From Sulfitobacter brevis (GTDB lineage: Bacteria; Pseudomonadota; Alphaproteobacteria; Rhodobacterales; Rhodobacteraceae): 64,000 nucleotides of DNA. How positions within the stretch are numbered: position 1 is the stretch's first letter; every line of letters starts with the position of its first letter. The notes beneath the pieces are model-generated. The model was not told where the DNA came from. It did no database searches and saw only the letters and a program-made list of their open reading frames with translations. The stretch is taken from assembly GCF_900112755.1 (NCBI RefSeq), contig NZ_FOMW01000009.1:1-64000 (forward strand). The letters run 5' to 3'. The position numbers and the translations under genes were made by a program. Below, piece by piece: positions 56,860 to 64,000 of the stretch.

Positions 56860-57531
56860 GTGAAGACAGTTGTATTCGATCTCGACGGAACTTTGGCAGA
56901 CACCAGCGGCGATTTGATTGCGGCGGCCAATGCCTGCTTTCGGGCGATGGGCGCGGGCGACATGCTGGACGCCAAGGATGCGGGCACTGCCCTGCGCGGC
57001 GGGCGGGCGATGTTGACGCTGGGGATGCAGCGTTTGGGCCGTGCCGGGGATAAAGCCACCATAGATAGCTATTACCCGCAGTTGCTGGAGGCATACTCTG
57101 CGGACATCGATACCCATACGATCCTCTATCCCGGCGCGATGGATGCCGTGGCGGCGCTCAAGACAGCGGGCTACCGCGTGGCGATCTGCACCAACAAGCC
57201 CGAAGCACTGGCCGAATTGCTGCTGACCCGCCTTGGCGTGCGCCACGAGTTTGGCGCGATGTTGGGCGCCGACAGTCTTGCCGTGCGCAAGCCCGACCCC
57301 GAACATCTGTTTGAAACCGCACGCCGCGCGGGGGGCGATCCTGCGCAATCGATCCTGATCGGCGACAGCGACACCGACCGCAACACCGCACGCGCGGCGG
57401 GGGTGCCTTGTGTCTTGGTGACATTCGGCCCATCGGGCGAGGATATGGCAGCACTCGAGCCTGAAGCCTTGCTGAGCGATTTCGCCGATCTGCCGCGCAT
57501 CGTGACGGAGCTTATCGGAGAAGTTGCATGA
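56860..57531 (+). CDS. gph: HAD-family phosphatase, phosphoglycolate phosphatase-like
   Basis: 223 aa with all HAD motifs: motif I DLDGTLADTSGD (TVVFDLDGTLADT), motif II CTNKPEALAE, and motif III/IV in RKPDPEHLFE and IGDSDTDRNTARAAGVP. The small helical cap domain between motifs I and II is that of phosphoglycolate phosphatases, which remove the phosphate of 2-phosphoglycolate. The ATG of the next gene overlaps its stop (ATGA). Exact substrate is inferred from family. Confidence 0.85.
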   Translation: MKTVVFDLDGTLADTSGDLIAAANACFRAMGAGDMLDAKDAGTALRGGRAMLTLGMQRLGRAGDKATIDSYYPQLLEAYSADIDTHTILYPGAMDAVAALKTAGYRVAICTNKPEALAELLLTRLGVRHEFGAMLGADSLAVRKPDPEHLFETARRAGGDPAQSILIGDSDTDRNTARAAGVPCVLVTFGPSGEDMAALEPEALLSDFADLPRIVTELIGEVA

Positions 57532-58742
57532 ATGACGCGGCGCAAGGTGAGGTTTTCAAAGGAAGTTTTACCCAACAGGAGCCTATTCCGGAGGAAGGGA
57601 TCGAGGCCGCCGTCGCGGTGATGCGCCACGGACGGCTTCACCGTTACAACACCGCCCCCAATGAGACCGCGGAAACGGTTTTGCTGGAGCAGGAATTTGC
57701 CGCATTGGTCGGGGCAAAATACTGCCTCGCGGTGGCCTCGGGCGGCTATGCGATGTCGACGGCGTTGCGGGCAGTTGGGGTTCAAACGGGCGACAGGGTG
57801 CTGACCAATGCCTTTACGCTGGCGCCTGTACCGGGTGCGATTGCCGCCGTGGGCGCGGTGCCGGTCTTTATTGGCGTCACCGATCAACTGGTGATTGACC
57901 TTGATGATCTGGCGGCCAAGGCGGATCAGGCCGATGTGCTGCTGCTCAGCCACATGCGCGGGCATCTGGCTGATATGGACGCGCTGATGCGGATATGCAG
58001 GCAGTCGGGTATCACGGTGATCGAAGATTGCGCCCATACAATGGGAGCCGCATGGAATGGCGTGCCGTCAGGGCGGCATGGCACCGTAGGCTGCTATTCG
58101 TGCCAGACCTATAAACACGTAAATTCGGGCGAGGGTGGTCTTCTGGTCACTGACGATGCCGAAATTGCAGCGCGGGCGATCATGCTGTCGGGCTCTTACA
58201 TGCTTTATGAACGGCATCTGGCCGGTCCACCCAAAGAAGCGTTTGAGACGATCCGTTTCGAGACGCCTAATATATCGGGCCGGATGGACAATCTGCGTGC
58301 CGCGATCTTGCGGCCGCAACTGCGCGATCTTGAGGAGCGGCGGGCAAGATGGAACGCGCGGTACTTAGAAGTCGAAAAGGGTCTCAAGGACACTGCCGGC
58401 CTGACAGTCATCCAAAGACCGGCGCAGGAAGCCTTTGTCGGTTCATCCTTCCAGTTATTGTTGCAGGGTTGGAGCGCTGACGCTGTGCAAGCAGTTTTGC
58501 GGCGCTGTGCAGCGCGCGGGGTCGAGCTGAAATGGTTCGGCGGGGCCGAGCCTGTCGGCTTTACCAGCCGATACGATTCATGGCGCTATGTGGACGCGCT
58601 GCCGATGCCGCAGAGTGATGCGGTGCTGGCGGGGATCATCGATATGCGGGTGCCACTAACCTTCAGCCTTGAGGATTGTGCCTTGATCGCGCGCATCATA
58701 CGCGCCGAAGTTTCGACTGTCTTTCAAAGTAACGTCAAGTAA
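57528..58742 (+). CDS. DegT/DnrJ/EryC1/StrS-family aminotransferase
   Basis: 404 aa PLP-dependent sugar aminotransferase family. The PLP lysine is K196 in SCQTYKHVNSGEGGLLVTDD, and ASGGYAMSTALRAVG holds the cofactor near the N-terminus. Usually these aminate nucleotide-keto sugars for surface polysaccharides, but no other sugar-nucleotide genes are next to it. It is translationally coupled to gph, an unusual pairing. A convergent hairpin follows. Confidence 0.88.
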   Translation: MNDAAQGEVFKGSFTQQEPIPEEGIEAAVAVMRHGRLHRYNTAPNETAETVLLEQEFAALVGAKYCLAVASGGYAMSTALRAVGVQTGDRVLTNAFTLAPVPGAIAAVGAVPVFIGVTDQLVIDLDDLAAKADQADVLLLSHMRGHLADMDALMRICRQSGITVIEDCAHTMGAAWNGVPSGRHGTVGCYSCQTYKHVNSGEGGLLVTDDAEIAARAIMLSGSYMLYERHLAGPPKEAFETIRFETPNISGRMDNLRAAILRPQLRDLEERRARWNARYLEVEKGLKDTAGLTVIQRPAQEAFVGSSFQLLLQGWSADAVQAVLRRCAARGVELKWFGGAEPVGFTSRYDSWRYVDALPMPQSDAVLAGIIDMRVPLTFSLEDCALIARIIRAEVSTVFQSNVK

Positions 58743-58745
58743 GTA

Positions 58746-58785
58746 GCGCCTTTGTCTGCTACAAATTGGCTGCAGACAAAGGCGC
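58746..58785. terminator. Perfect 14-bp hairpin terminator
   Basis: GCGCCTTTGTCTGC and GCAGACAAAGGCGC pair exactly around a 12-nt loop in the 50 bp between the converging DegT-type gene and PNPOx-like gene. No long T-run is present but the stem is strong and the position suits a shared terminator. Confidence 0.75.
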
Positions 58786-58793
58786 ATTACCCA

Positions 58794-59270
58794 TTAGAAT
58801 CGCAGGGTCGCGTGATCCCCCATATCCGGCTTTTCATCGGTCAAATGGGCTTTGGCGATCTCATACAGGAACTGCATGCTGCCACCGGTAATCCAAACCT
58901 CGGCCTGCGTCAGATCAAGACGCAGCAGTTGCACATCAGGGTCACGCTCGCCGCCCTCGAACCATGCTGAGGCGACGCCATTCCAGATCCGGTCAAGCTC
59001 TGCCTTGTCGTTGGACGCGGTCAAACGACCATCAATGCGGGCATGCAGATGTTCGTCGTTGCTGCAAATTATATACTGCGATTGCGCGCCAGTTGTCGCG
59101 GCTTTCGCGAGGTCGGTGCCTTTGGCAGTGATGAACCACAGCACATTGGCTGGGCCGTCTTCATCGACGTAGTGGCTCATCGGGACGGCGCGGGCGCTAT
59201 CTGCTGACAACATACCGGTGCGGGTGTCTTCAAGACGGTCCCAAAATTCTTTTTTAACTTTATCGCTCAT
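58794..59270 (-). CDS. Pyridoxamine-5'-phosphate-oxidase-like FMN-binding protein
   Basis: 158 aa with the split-barrel pattern of general-stress-protein-26-like members: MSHYVDEDGPANVLWFITAKGTD, YIICSNDEHLHARIDGRLTASN, and IWNGVASAWFEGGERDPDVQLLRLDLTQAEVW. These bind flavin; the reaction is unknown. It stands alone, with its start about 148 bp from the divergent isovaleryl-CoA dehydrogenase gene. Confidence 0.85.
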   Translation of the reverse strand: MSDKVKKEFWDRLEDTRTGMLSADSARAVPMSHYVDEDGPANVLWFITAKGTDLAKAATTGAQSQYIICSNDEHLHARIDGRLTASNDKAELDRIWNGVASAWFEGGERDPDVQLLRLDLTQAEVWITGGSMQFLYEIAKAHLTDEKPDMGDHATLRF

Positions 59271-59418
59271 GTCGGATACCTTTTCATATCTATGCTAGCG
59301 TGTTCGCAGGAAGAACGTGGCGAGGGGCAGCGCGGTTCCACCTCGCGCGGCGCTTGACGCAGAACAGACGGCGCGATAAGTAATGAACAAGTGTTCAATA
59401 AACTTTTGGGGGAAGTCC

Positions 59419-60579
59419 ATGTTCAACGCCAGCATGAAGTTCGATCTGGGCGAAGATGTCGAAGCACTGCGCGATATGGTGCACCGCTGGGCGCAAGAAC
59501 GGGTCAAACCGATGGCCGCCGAGATCGATACAAAAAATGAATTCCCGCCAGAGCTTTGGACCGAAATGGGCGCGCTTGGCTTGCTCGGTATGACCGTCGA
59601 GGAAGAGTTTGGCGGCACGGGGATGGGCTATGTCGCGCATACCGTCGCAGTCGAAGAAATTGCCCGCGCCTCGGCCTCGGTCTCGCTGTCCTACGGGGCG
59701 CATTCCAACCTTTGCGTCAACCAGATCCGCATCAATGGTACCGCCGAGCAAAAGGCGAAATTCCTGCCCAAGCTCTGCTCGGGCGAGCATGTGGGCGCGC
59801 TTGCGATGTCAGAACCGTCGGCAGGCAGTGATGTGGTCAGCATGAAACTGCGGGCCGAAAAGCGCAACGATCACTACCGCCTGTCAGGTAACAAATACTG
59901 GATCACCAACGGGCCAGACGCCGAGACGCTGGTGGTCTATGCCAAGACCGACCCCGAGGCAGGCAGCAAGGGCATCACCGCCTTCCTGATTGAAAAGTCG
60001 ATGAAGGGTTTCTCCACCAGCCCGCATTTCGACAAGCTCGGGATGCGCGGCTCCAACACGGCCGAGCTGATCTTTGACAACGTCGAAGTGCCGTTCGAGA
60101 ATGTGCTGGGCGAAGAGGGCAAGGGCGTGCGGGTTCTGATGTCTGGCCTTGATTACGAGCGCGTTGTGCTGGCGGGTATTGGCCTTGGCATCATGGCCGC
60201 CTGTCTCGACGAAATCATGCCCTACATGGCGGAGCGCAAGCAATTCGGCCAGCCGATCGGGAATTTTCAGCTGATGCAGGGCAAGATGGCGGATATGTAC
60301 ACGGCGATGAACTCTGCCCGTGCCTATGTCTATGCCGTGGCGCAGGCCTGTGATCGTGGTGACGTGACCCGTCAGGACGCGGCGGCCTGTTGTCTTTACG
60401 CCTCCGAGCAGGCGATGGTGCAGGCGCATCAGGCGGTGCAGGCAATGGGCGGCGCGGGCTATCTGTCTGACAATCCCGTCGGGCGCATCTTCCGCGATGC
60501 CAAACTGATGGAAATTGGCGCGGGCACCTCTGAAATCCGTCGCATGTTGATTGGCCGCGAGATGATGGGGGCGATGTAA
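59419..60579 (+). CDS. ivd: Isovaleryl-CoA dehydrogenase
   Basis: 386 aa from ATG 59419, preceded by GGGGGAAG. Acyl-CoA dehydrogenase of leucine breakdown, oxidising isovaleryl-CoA to 3-methylcrotonyl-CoA. Motifs: [36 protein letters not shown], and the catalytic Glu typical of IVD in [15 protein letters not shown]. The C-terminal [22 protein letters not shown] end is complete. It begins an operon ending with mccB, whose product acts on the next intermediate; this makes the assignment firm. Confidence 0.94.
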   Translation: MFNASMKFDLGEDVEALRDMVHRWAQERVKPMAAEIDTKNEFPPELWTEMGALGLLGMTVEEEFGGTGMGYVAHTVAVEEIARASASVSLSYGAHSNLCVNQIRINGTAEQKAKFLPKLCSGEHVGALAMSEPSAGSDVVSMKLRAEKRNDHYRLSGNKYWITNGPDAETLVVYAKTDPEAGSKGITAFLIEKSMKGFSTSPHFDKLGMRGSNTAELIFDNVEVPFENVLGEEGKGVRVLMSGLDYERVVLAGIGLGIMAACLDEIMPYMAERKQFGQPIGNFQLMQGKMADMYTAMNSARAYVYAVAQACDRGDVTRQDAAACCLYASEQAMVQAHQAVQAMGGAGYLSDNPVGRIFRDAKLMEIGAGTSEIRRMLIGREMMGAM

Positions 60580-60580
60580 C

Positions 60581-60988
60581 TTGGAACAGGGCCAAGGATT
60601 TCTGGGCTATGTGCGAGAGACGCCAATCCTGCATGAGCAGTTGCATTGGATGGTGGTGATCTTTGAGTGGATCGCCTCGCTGACCGATATCTTTGGCTGC
60701 GTGATCCTTGTGATCGGCGCCGTGCGGTTCATGATCGGGTTTTTGCGCGCAGAAGTATCGCGCGATCAGACCGCACGGGTGCGCGGCGTCAATACAGAAA
60801 GGGTTGAACTGGGGCGTTATATCCTTGGCGGGCTTGAGTTGTTGATCGTGTCCGACATCATCCACACCGCCTTGTCCTTCGCGATGGCCGACCTAGTGTT
60901 CTTGGGCTTGTTGGTCATCATCCGCTCGCTGATATCCTTTTTTCTCGATCGGGAACTGGCCGACGTCAAAAAGGAGCTTGAACGATGA
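60581..60988 (+). CDS. DUF1622 membrane protein
   Basis: 135 aa with three hydrophobic segments (MVVIFEWIASLTDIFGCVILVIGAVRFMIGFL, LGGLELLIVSDIIHTAL, LVFLGLLVIIRSLISFFL). The DUF1622 family is uncharacterised. It starts at a TTG directly after the ivd stop and ends overlapping the next gene by 4 bp, so it is embedded in the leucine operon transcript although no enzymatic role is apparent. Confidence 0.82.
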   Translation: MEQGQGFLGYVRETPILHEQLHWMVVIFEWIASLTDIFGCVILVIGAVRFMIGFLRAEVSRDQTARVRGVNTERVELGRYILGGLELLIVSDIIHTALSFAMADLVFLGLLVIIRSLISFFLDRELADVKKELER

Positions 60989-61701
60989 GTGATTTTTCAG
61001 ACCTGCGGGCGCTTTACATCAACACGACGTTGAAGAAACAGCCCTCCGAGAGCCACACAAAGCTGCTGATAAACGCCTCTGCCGCGATCATGGAAGAGCA
61101 GGGCGTGACGGTCGAGCATCTGCACTTGCTTAGCCATCAGGTGCCCCCCGGCATTTATCCCGATATGACGGAACACGGCTGGGACCGTGACGATTGGCCC
61201 AAGCTTTGGGAGCAGGTCAAGGCCGCCGATATCCTGATCATTGGGTCGCCAATCTGGCTGGGCGAAGAATCCTCGGTCTGTCGTATTTTGATCGAGCGGC
61301 TGTACGCGATGAGTGGTCTGCTCAACGACAAAGGCCAGTCAGTATTTTATGGCAAGGTTGGCGCGACGATTGTGACCGGCAATGAGGACGGCATCAAACA
61401 CGTCGCCATGACCACTGGATTTGCGATGAACCATCTGGGCTATACCAACCCGCCACAGGCCGATTGCGGCTGGATCGGCGAGGCAGGGCCGGGGCCGTCC
61501 TATGGGGACGATCTGGACGGTAAGCGTGTGGGCTTTGACAACGAGTTTACGCAGCGCAACACCACAATCATGACATGGAACGCAATGCACCTTGCGCGGA
61601 TGCTGAAATCCGCCGGCGGCTATCCGAACGAGGGTAACGACCGGACCGCATGGGACGCGGGCGCGCGTTTCGGTTTTGAAAACCCCGAGTATCGGAGCTG
61701 A
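60985..61701 (+). CDS. Flavodoxin-fold NAD(P)H-dependent reductase
   Basis: 238 aa. Flavodoxin-like/NADPH-dependent FMN reductase fold: LRALYINTTLKKQPSESHT at the start, then ADILIIGSPIWLGEESSVC and GKVGATIVTGNEDGIKHVAM. It likely binds FMN and reduces quinones or small electron acceptors. The ATG overlaps the DUF1622 stop, and the acyl-CoA synthetase ATG follows 1 bp after its own stop. Confidence 0.85.
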   Translation: MSDFSDLRALYINTTLKKQPSESHTKLLINASAAIMEEQGVTVEHLHLLSHQVPPGIYPDMTEHGWDRDDWPKLWEQVKAADILIIGSPIWLGEESSVCRILIERLYAMSGLLNDKGQSVFYGKVGATIVTGNEDGIKHVAMTTGFAMNHLGYTNPPQADCGWIGEAGPGPSYGDDLDGKRVGFDNEFTQRNTTIMTWNAMHLARMLKSAGGYPNEGNDRTAWDAGARFGFENPEYRS

Positions 61702-61702
61702 G

Positions 61703-63226
61703 ATGCGATATCCGGGCCTACAGAGCGATGGTTCATGGGATCTGCCTGCGCAGTTGAACATGGCGCAGCAATGTCTGGCCCAGCCAGACGATGCTGTGGC
61801 GATCATCGATCTGACAGGCCCGGAGCGGCGCGATGTGAGCTTTGGCGAGCTTGCCGAAATGGCCGACGGGCTGACCCGCGCCTTGCAACGCCGGATCATA
61901 GCCGGAGACCGCGTCGGTGTATTGCTCAGTCAGTCGCCATGGTGCGCCGCGGCGCATCTGGCGATCTGGCAGGCGGGCGCGATCTCGATGCCGCTGTTCA
62001 AATTGTTCCGGCGCGACGCTTTGGCCAGCAGGATCGAGGATGCAGGCTGCGCTGTGGTGCTCACCGATTTCGAAGGCGCTGCGATGCTGAACGGCATCGC
62101 CCATCCGTGGATCGCTGCCGAGGTCGGGATTGACGGGGCCCCCGTGACCCCCGCCGAAACCGGCCCCGATGATCCTGCGGTGCTGATCTATACCTCAGGC
62201 ACTACGGGCACCCCCAAGGGCGCACTGCACGGGCACCGCGTGCTGACAGGCCATTTGCCGGGTGTGTCGGTCAGCCATGATCATCTGGGTCAGCCCGACG
62301 ATTGCCTCTGGACCCCAGCCGACTGGGCGTGGATTGGCGGGTTGTTTGATGTGTTGATGCCGGGGCTGGCGCTCGGTGTGCCGGTGGTCGCCGCACGGAT
62401 GGAGAAGTTCTCCCCCCAAGGCTGTGCCGATATCATCACGGCGGGCGATGTGCGCAACGTATTTTTCCCTCCAACGGCGCTGCGGATGCTCAAATCGGCG
62501 GAAACGCAGATACCCGGACTGCGCTCGGTTGCTAGCGGCGGCGAGCCTTTGGGAGCCGAAATGTTGGTATGGGGCAGGCGGGCCTTCGGGCTCAATATCA
62601 ACGAATTTTACGGCCAGACCGAATGTAACATGGTCGCGAGCAGTTGTGGGGCTGATTTCGCGGCGCGTCCGGGCAGTATCGGCAAGGTGGTGCCGGGGCA
62701 CCAGATTGCAGTGATTGATGCAGATGGGCAGCCGACGCAGGATGAAGGCGATGTCGCGATCCGCAAGGGATCGGCGTCCATGATGTTGGCCTACTGGAAC
62801 CGGCCAGAGGAGACTGCCGACAAGTTCCGAGGGCCTTGGATGGTCACCGGAGACCGCGGCCGGTGGCAGGGGGATTACCTGTGTTTTGTAGGCCGCGAGG
62901 ATGATGTAATTACCTCGTCCGGATACCGCATTGGCCCCGCCGAGATCGAGGACTGCCTGCTTGCGCATCCCGATGTGGCGACCTGTGGCGTGGTGGGCAA
63001 GCCCGACGCGCTGCGCACCGAAGTGGTAAAAGCCTATGTGGTCTTGCGCAACGGCGCGACGGCAGATGCAAAAGAATTACAGAACTGGGTTAAAGAACGG
63101 CTCGCAAGCTATTCATACCCAAGAGAAATAGCCTTTCTTGAGGCGCTGCCGATGACCGTCACAGGCAAGGTCATCCGCAAAGAACTAAAGCGCATGGCGG
63201 CGCGGGAAAACGAGGATAACACATGA
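61703..63226 (+). CDS. AMP-binding acyl-CoA synthetase
   Basis: 507 aa of the ANL superfamily. The P-loop is [19 protein letters not shown], the adenylate core [16 protein letters not shown], and the C-terminal catalytic Lys is in [15 protein letters not shown]. The start at 61703 ([22 protein letters not shown]) follows the upstream stop by one base. It activates an acid to its CoA ester; in this operon probably a branched-chain or short acid such as isovalerate or acetoacetate, which is an inference. Confidence 0.88.
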   Translation: MRYPGLQSDGSWDLPAQLNMAQQCLAQPDDAVAIIDLTGPERRDVSFGELAEMADGLTRALQRRIIAGDRVGVLLSQSPWCAAAHLAIWQAGAISMPLFKLFRRDALASRIEDAGCAVVLTDFEGAAMLNGIAHPWIAAEVGIDGAPVTPAETGPDDPAVLIYTSGTTGTPKGALHGHRVLTGHLPGVSVSHDHLGQPDDCLWTPADWAWIGGLFDVLMPGLALGVPVVAARMEKFSPQGCADIITAGDVRNVFFPPTALRMLKSAETQIPGLRSVASGGEPLGAEMLVWGRRAFGLNINEFYGQTECNMVASSCGADFAARPGSIGKVVPGHQIAVIDADGQPTQDEGDVAIRKGSASMMLAYWNRPEETADKFRGPWMVTGDRGRWQGDYLCFVGREDDVITSSGYRIGPAEIEDCLLAHPDVATCGVVGKPDALRTEVVKAYVVLRNGATADAKELQNWVKERLASYSYPREIAFLEALPMTVTGKVIRKELKRMAARENEDNT

Positions 63227-64000
63227 AGTTGAAATCACAGGCTTTGCCATCTTCCGAAAGCTTCAAGGCGAACGAAATGGCGCATCTCAAGGCGATGATG
63301 CCCGTTCGCGAGGCAGCCGAAGCCGCAGCCTTGGGCGGCGGTGAGAAATCCCGCGCCCGCCATGCCAGCCGTGGCAAGATGCTGCCGCGGGAACGGGTGG
63401 CGAACCTGCTTGATCCGGGCAGCCCGTTTCTGGAGATTGGCGCAGTTGCGGCGCACGGACTCTATGACGGGGTTGCGCCCTGTGCGGGGGTGATCGCCGG
63501 TATCGGGCGGGTGCAAGGCCATGAGGTCATGGTGGTCTGCAACGACGCCACGGTGAAAGGCGGCACCTACTATCCGATGACCGTCAAAAAGCACCTGCGC
63601 GCCCAAGAGATCGCCGAGGCCAACCATCTGCCGTGCATCTATCTGGTCGATAGCGGCGGCGCGAACCTGCCCAATCAGGACGAGGTTTTCCCCGACCGCG
63701 ACCACTTCGGTGCGATCTTTTACAACCAGGCGCGGATGAGCGCCAAAGGCATTCCGCAGATCGCGGTTGTTATGGGATCGTGCACCGCAGGCGGCGCCTA
63801 TGTGCCGGCGATGTCGGATGTGACGATTATCGTAAAGGATCAGGGCACGATCTTTCTTGCCGGTCCGCCTTTGGTGAAGGCAGCGACGGGCGAGGTCGTC
63901 TCGGCCGAGGACTTGGGCGGCGGTGACGTTCATACCCGCCTGTCGGGCGTGGCGGATTATCTGGCCGAAGATGACGCCCATGCGCTGGCGCTGGCGCGGC
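63223..64000 (+). CDS. mccB: Methylcrotonyl-CoA carboxylase beta subunit (5' part, cut by window edge)
   Basis: The first 259 residues of the carboxyltransferase subunit, which carboxylates 3-methylcrotonyl-CoA in leucine degradation. Begins [21 protein letters not shown]; conserved segments: [70 protein letters not shown] sequence and [15 protein letters not shown]. The last is the acyl-CoA/oxyanion site of the family. The ATG overlaps the synthetase stop (ATGA). The gene continues beyond the window; the biotin subunit should follow. Confidence 0.94.
   Translation, partial: MKLKSQALPSSESFKANEMAHLKAMMPVREAAEAAALGGGEKSRARHASRGKMLPRERVANLLDPGSPFLEIGAVAAHGLYDGVAPCAGVIAGIGRVQGHEVMVVCNDATVKGGTYYPMTVKKHLRAQEIAEANHLPCIYLVDSGGANLPNQDEVFPDRDHFGAIFYNQARMSAKGIPQIAVVMGSCTAGGAYVPAMSDVTIIVKDQGTIFLAGPPLVKAATGEVVSAEDLGGGDVHTRLSGVADYLAEDDAHALALAR

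Overview
The window looks like a chromosomal segment of a marine alphaproteobacterium of the Rhodobacterales (Roseobacter group). This is inferred from the GC-rich core genes, their product set (fused PntA, DUF3422, J-domain/BolA pair, DUF1622, isovaleryl-CoA dehydrogenase next to methylcrotonyl-CoA carboxylase) and the IS3-family types. No species can be named from the sequence alone.

Positions 1-13,570 are accessory DNA, visibly richer in A+T than the rest. They hold a partial IS3 element (1-302); a tyrosine-recombinase-like integrase remnant broken by an in-frame TGA and then lost near the IS3 element (330-657); a 205-residue gene of unknown function; a nest of two IS3 elements, one inside the other with a 4-bp target duplication (1692-4655); a type III restriction-modification pair whose methyltransferase gene has a one-base frameshift (4851-11280); and a two-helix membrane protein (11618-13018). 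The region ends at a tRNA-Thr(TGT) gene that lacks its 3' end (13515-13570), so this is probably one edge of a decayed genomic island.

The most unusual signal is a family of five 37-41 bp hairpin sequences inserted cleanly into the transposase genes of both nested IS elements (1847-1884, 2012-2048, 2348-2388, 3177-3217, 3575-3611). They share a layout (YRYTR, a 3-bp outer stem, a GGCA/GAGA internal loop, a variable inner stem and a 3-4 nt loop). The stem sequences differ between copies but the pairing is kept, including a CCC/GGG to CAC/GTG change. All five break their host reading frames. I do not recognise the family.

Positions 13,788-64,000 are ordinary core genome. In order: a conserved hypothetical protein, a PLP decarboxylase, the J-domain/BolA pair, a DUF4177-type protein, a thioesterase, gatB, a conserved hypothetical protein, a lytic transglycosylase, the pepN-SDR-membrane protein operon, glcB (malate synthase G) with a GlcG-like protein, a class I amidotransferase-like hydrolase, a 3-hydroxybutyrate-dehydrogenase-like SDR, a small outer-membrane barrel, pntAB, a DUF3422 protein and a YeeE/YedE transporter overlapping tail to tail. 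Next is a peptide/opine-type ABC uptake locus: binding protein and permeases leftward; fused ATPase, SDR, ArgE-like, FAD oxidoreductase and M20 hydrolase rightward. Then come moaA-waaA-glycosyltransferase, a lipoprotein, an AlkD-like repair protein, glmU-glmS, gph with a DegT aminotransferase, a PNPOx-like protein, and the start of a leucine-degradation operon (ivd, DUF1622, flavodoxin-fold reductase, acyl-CoA synthetase, mccB cut by the window edge).

Several strong intrinsic hairpins separate convergent genes. One perfect 15-bp hairpin sits between the ABC binding-protein gene and its permeases, and a perfect inverted repeat lies upstream of glcB.
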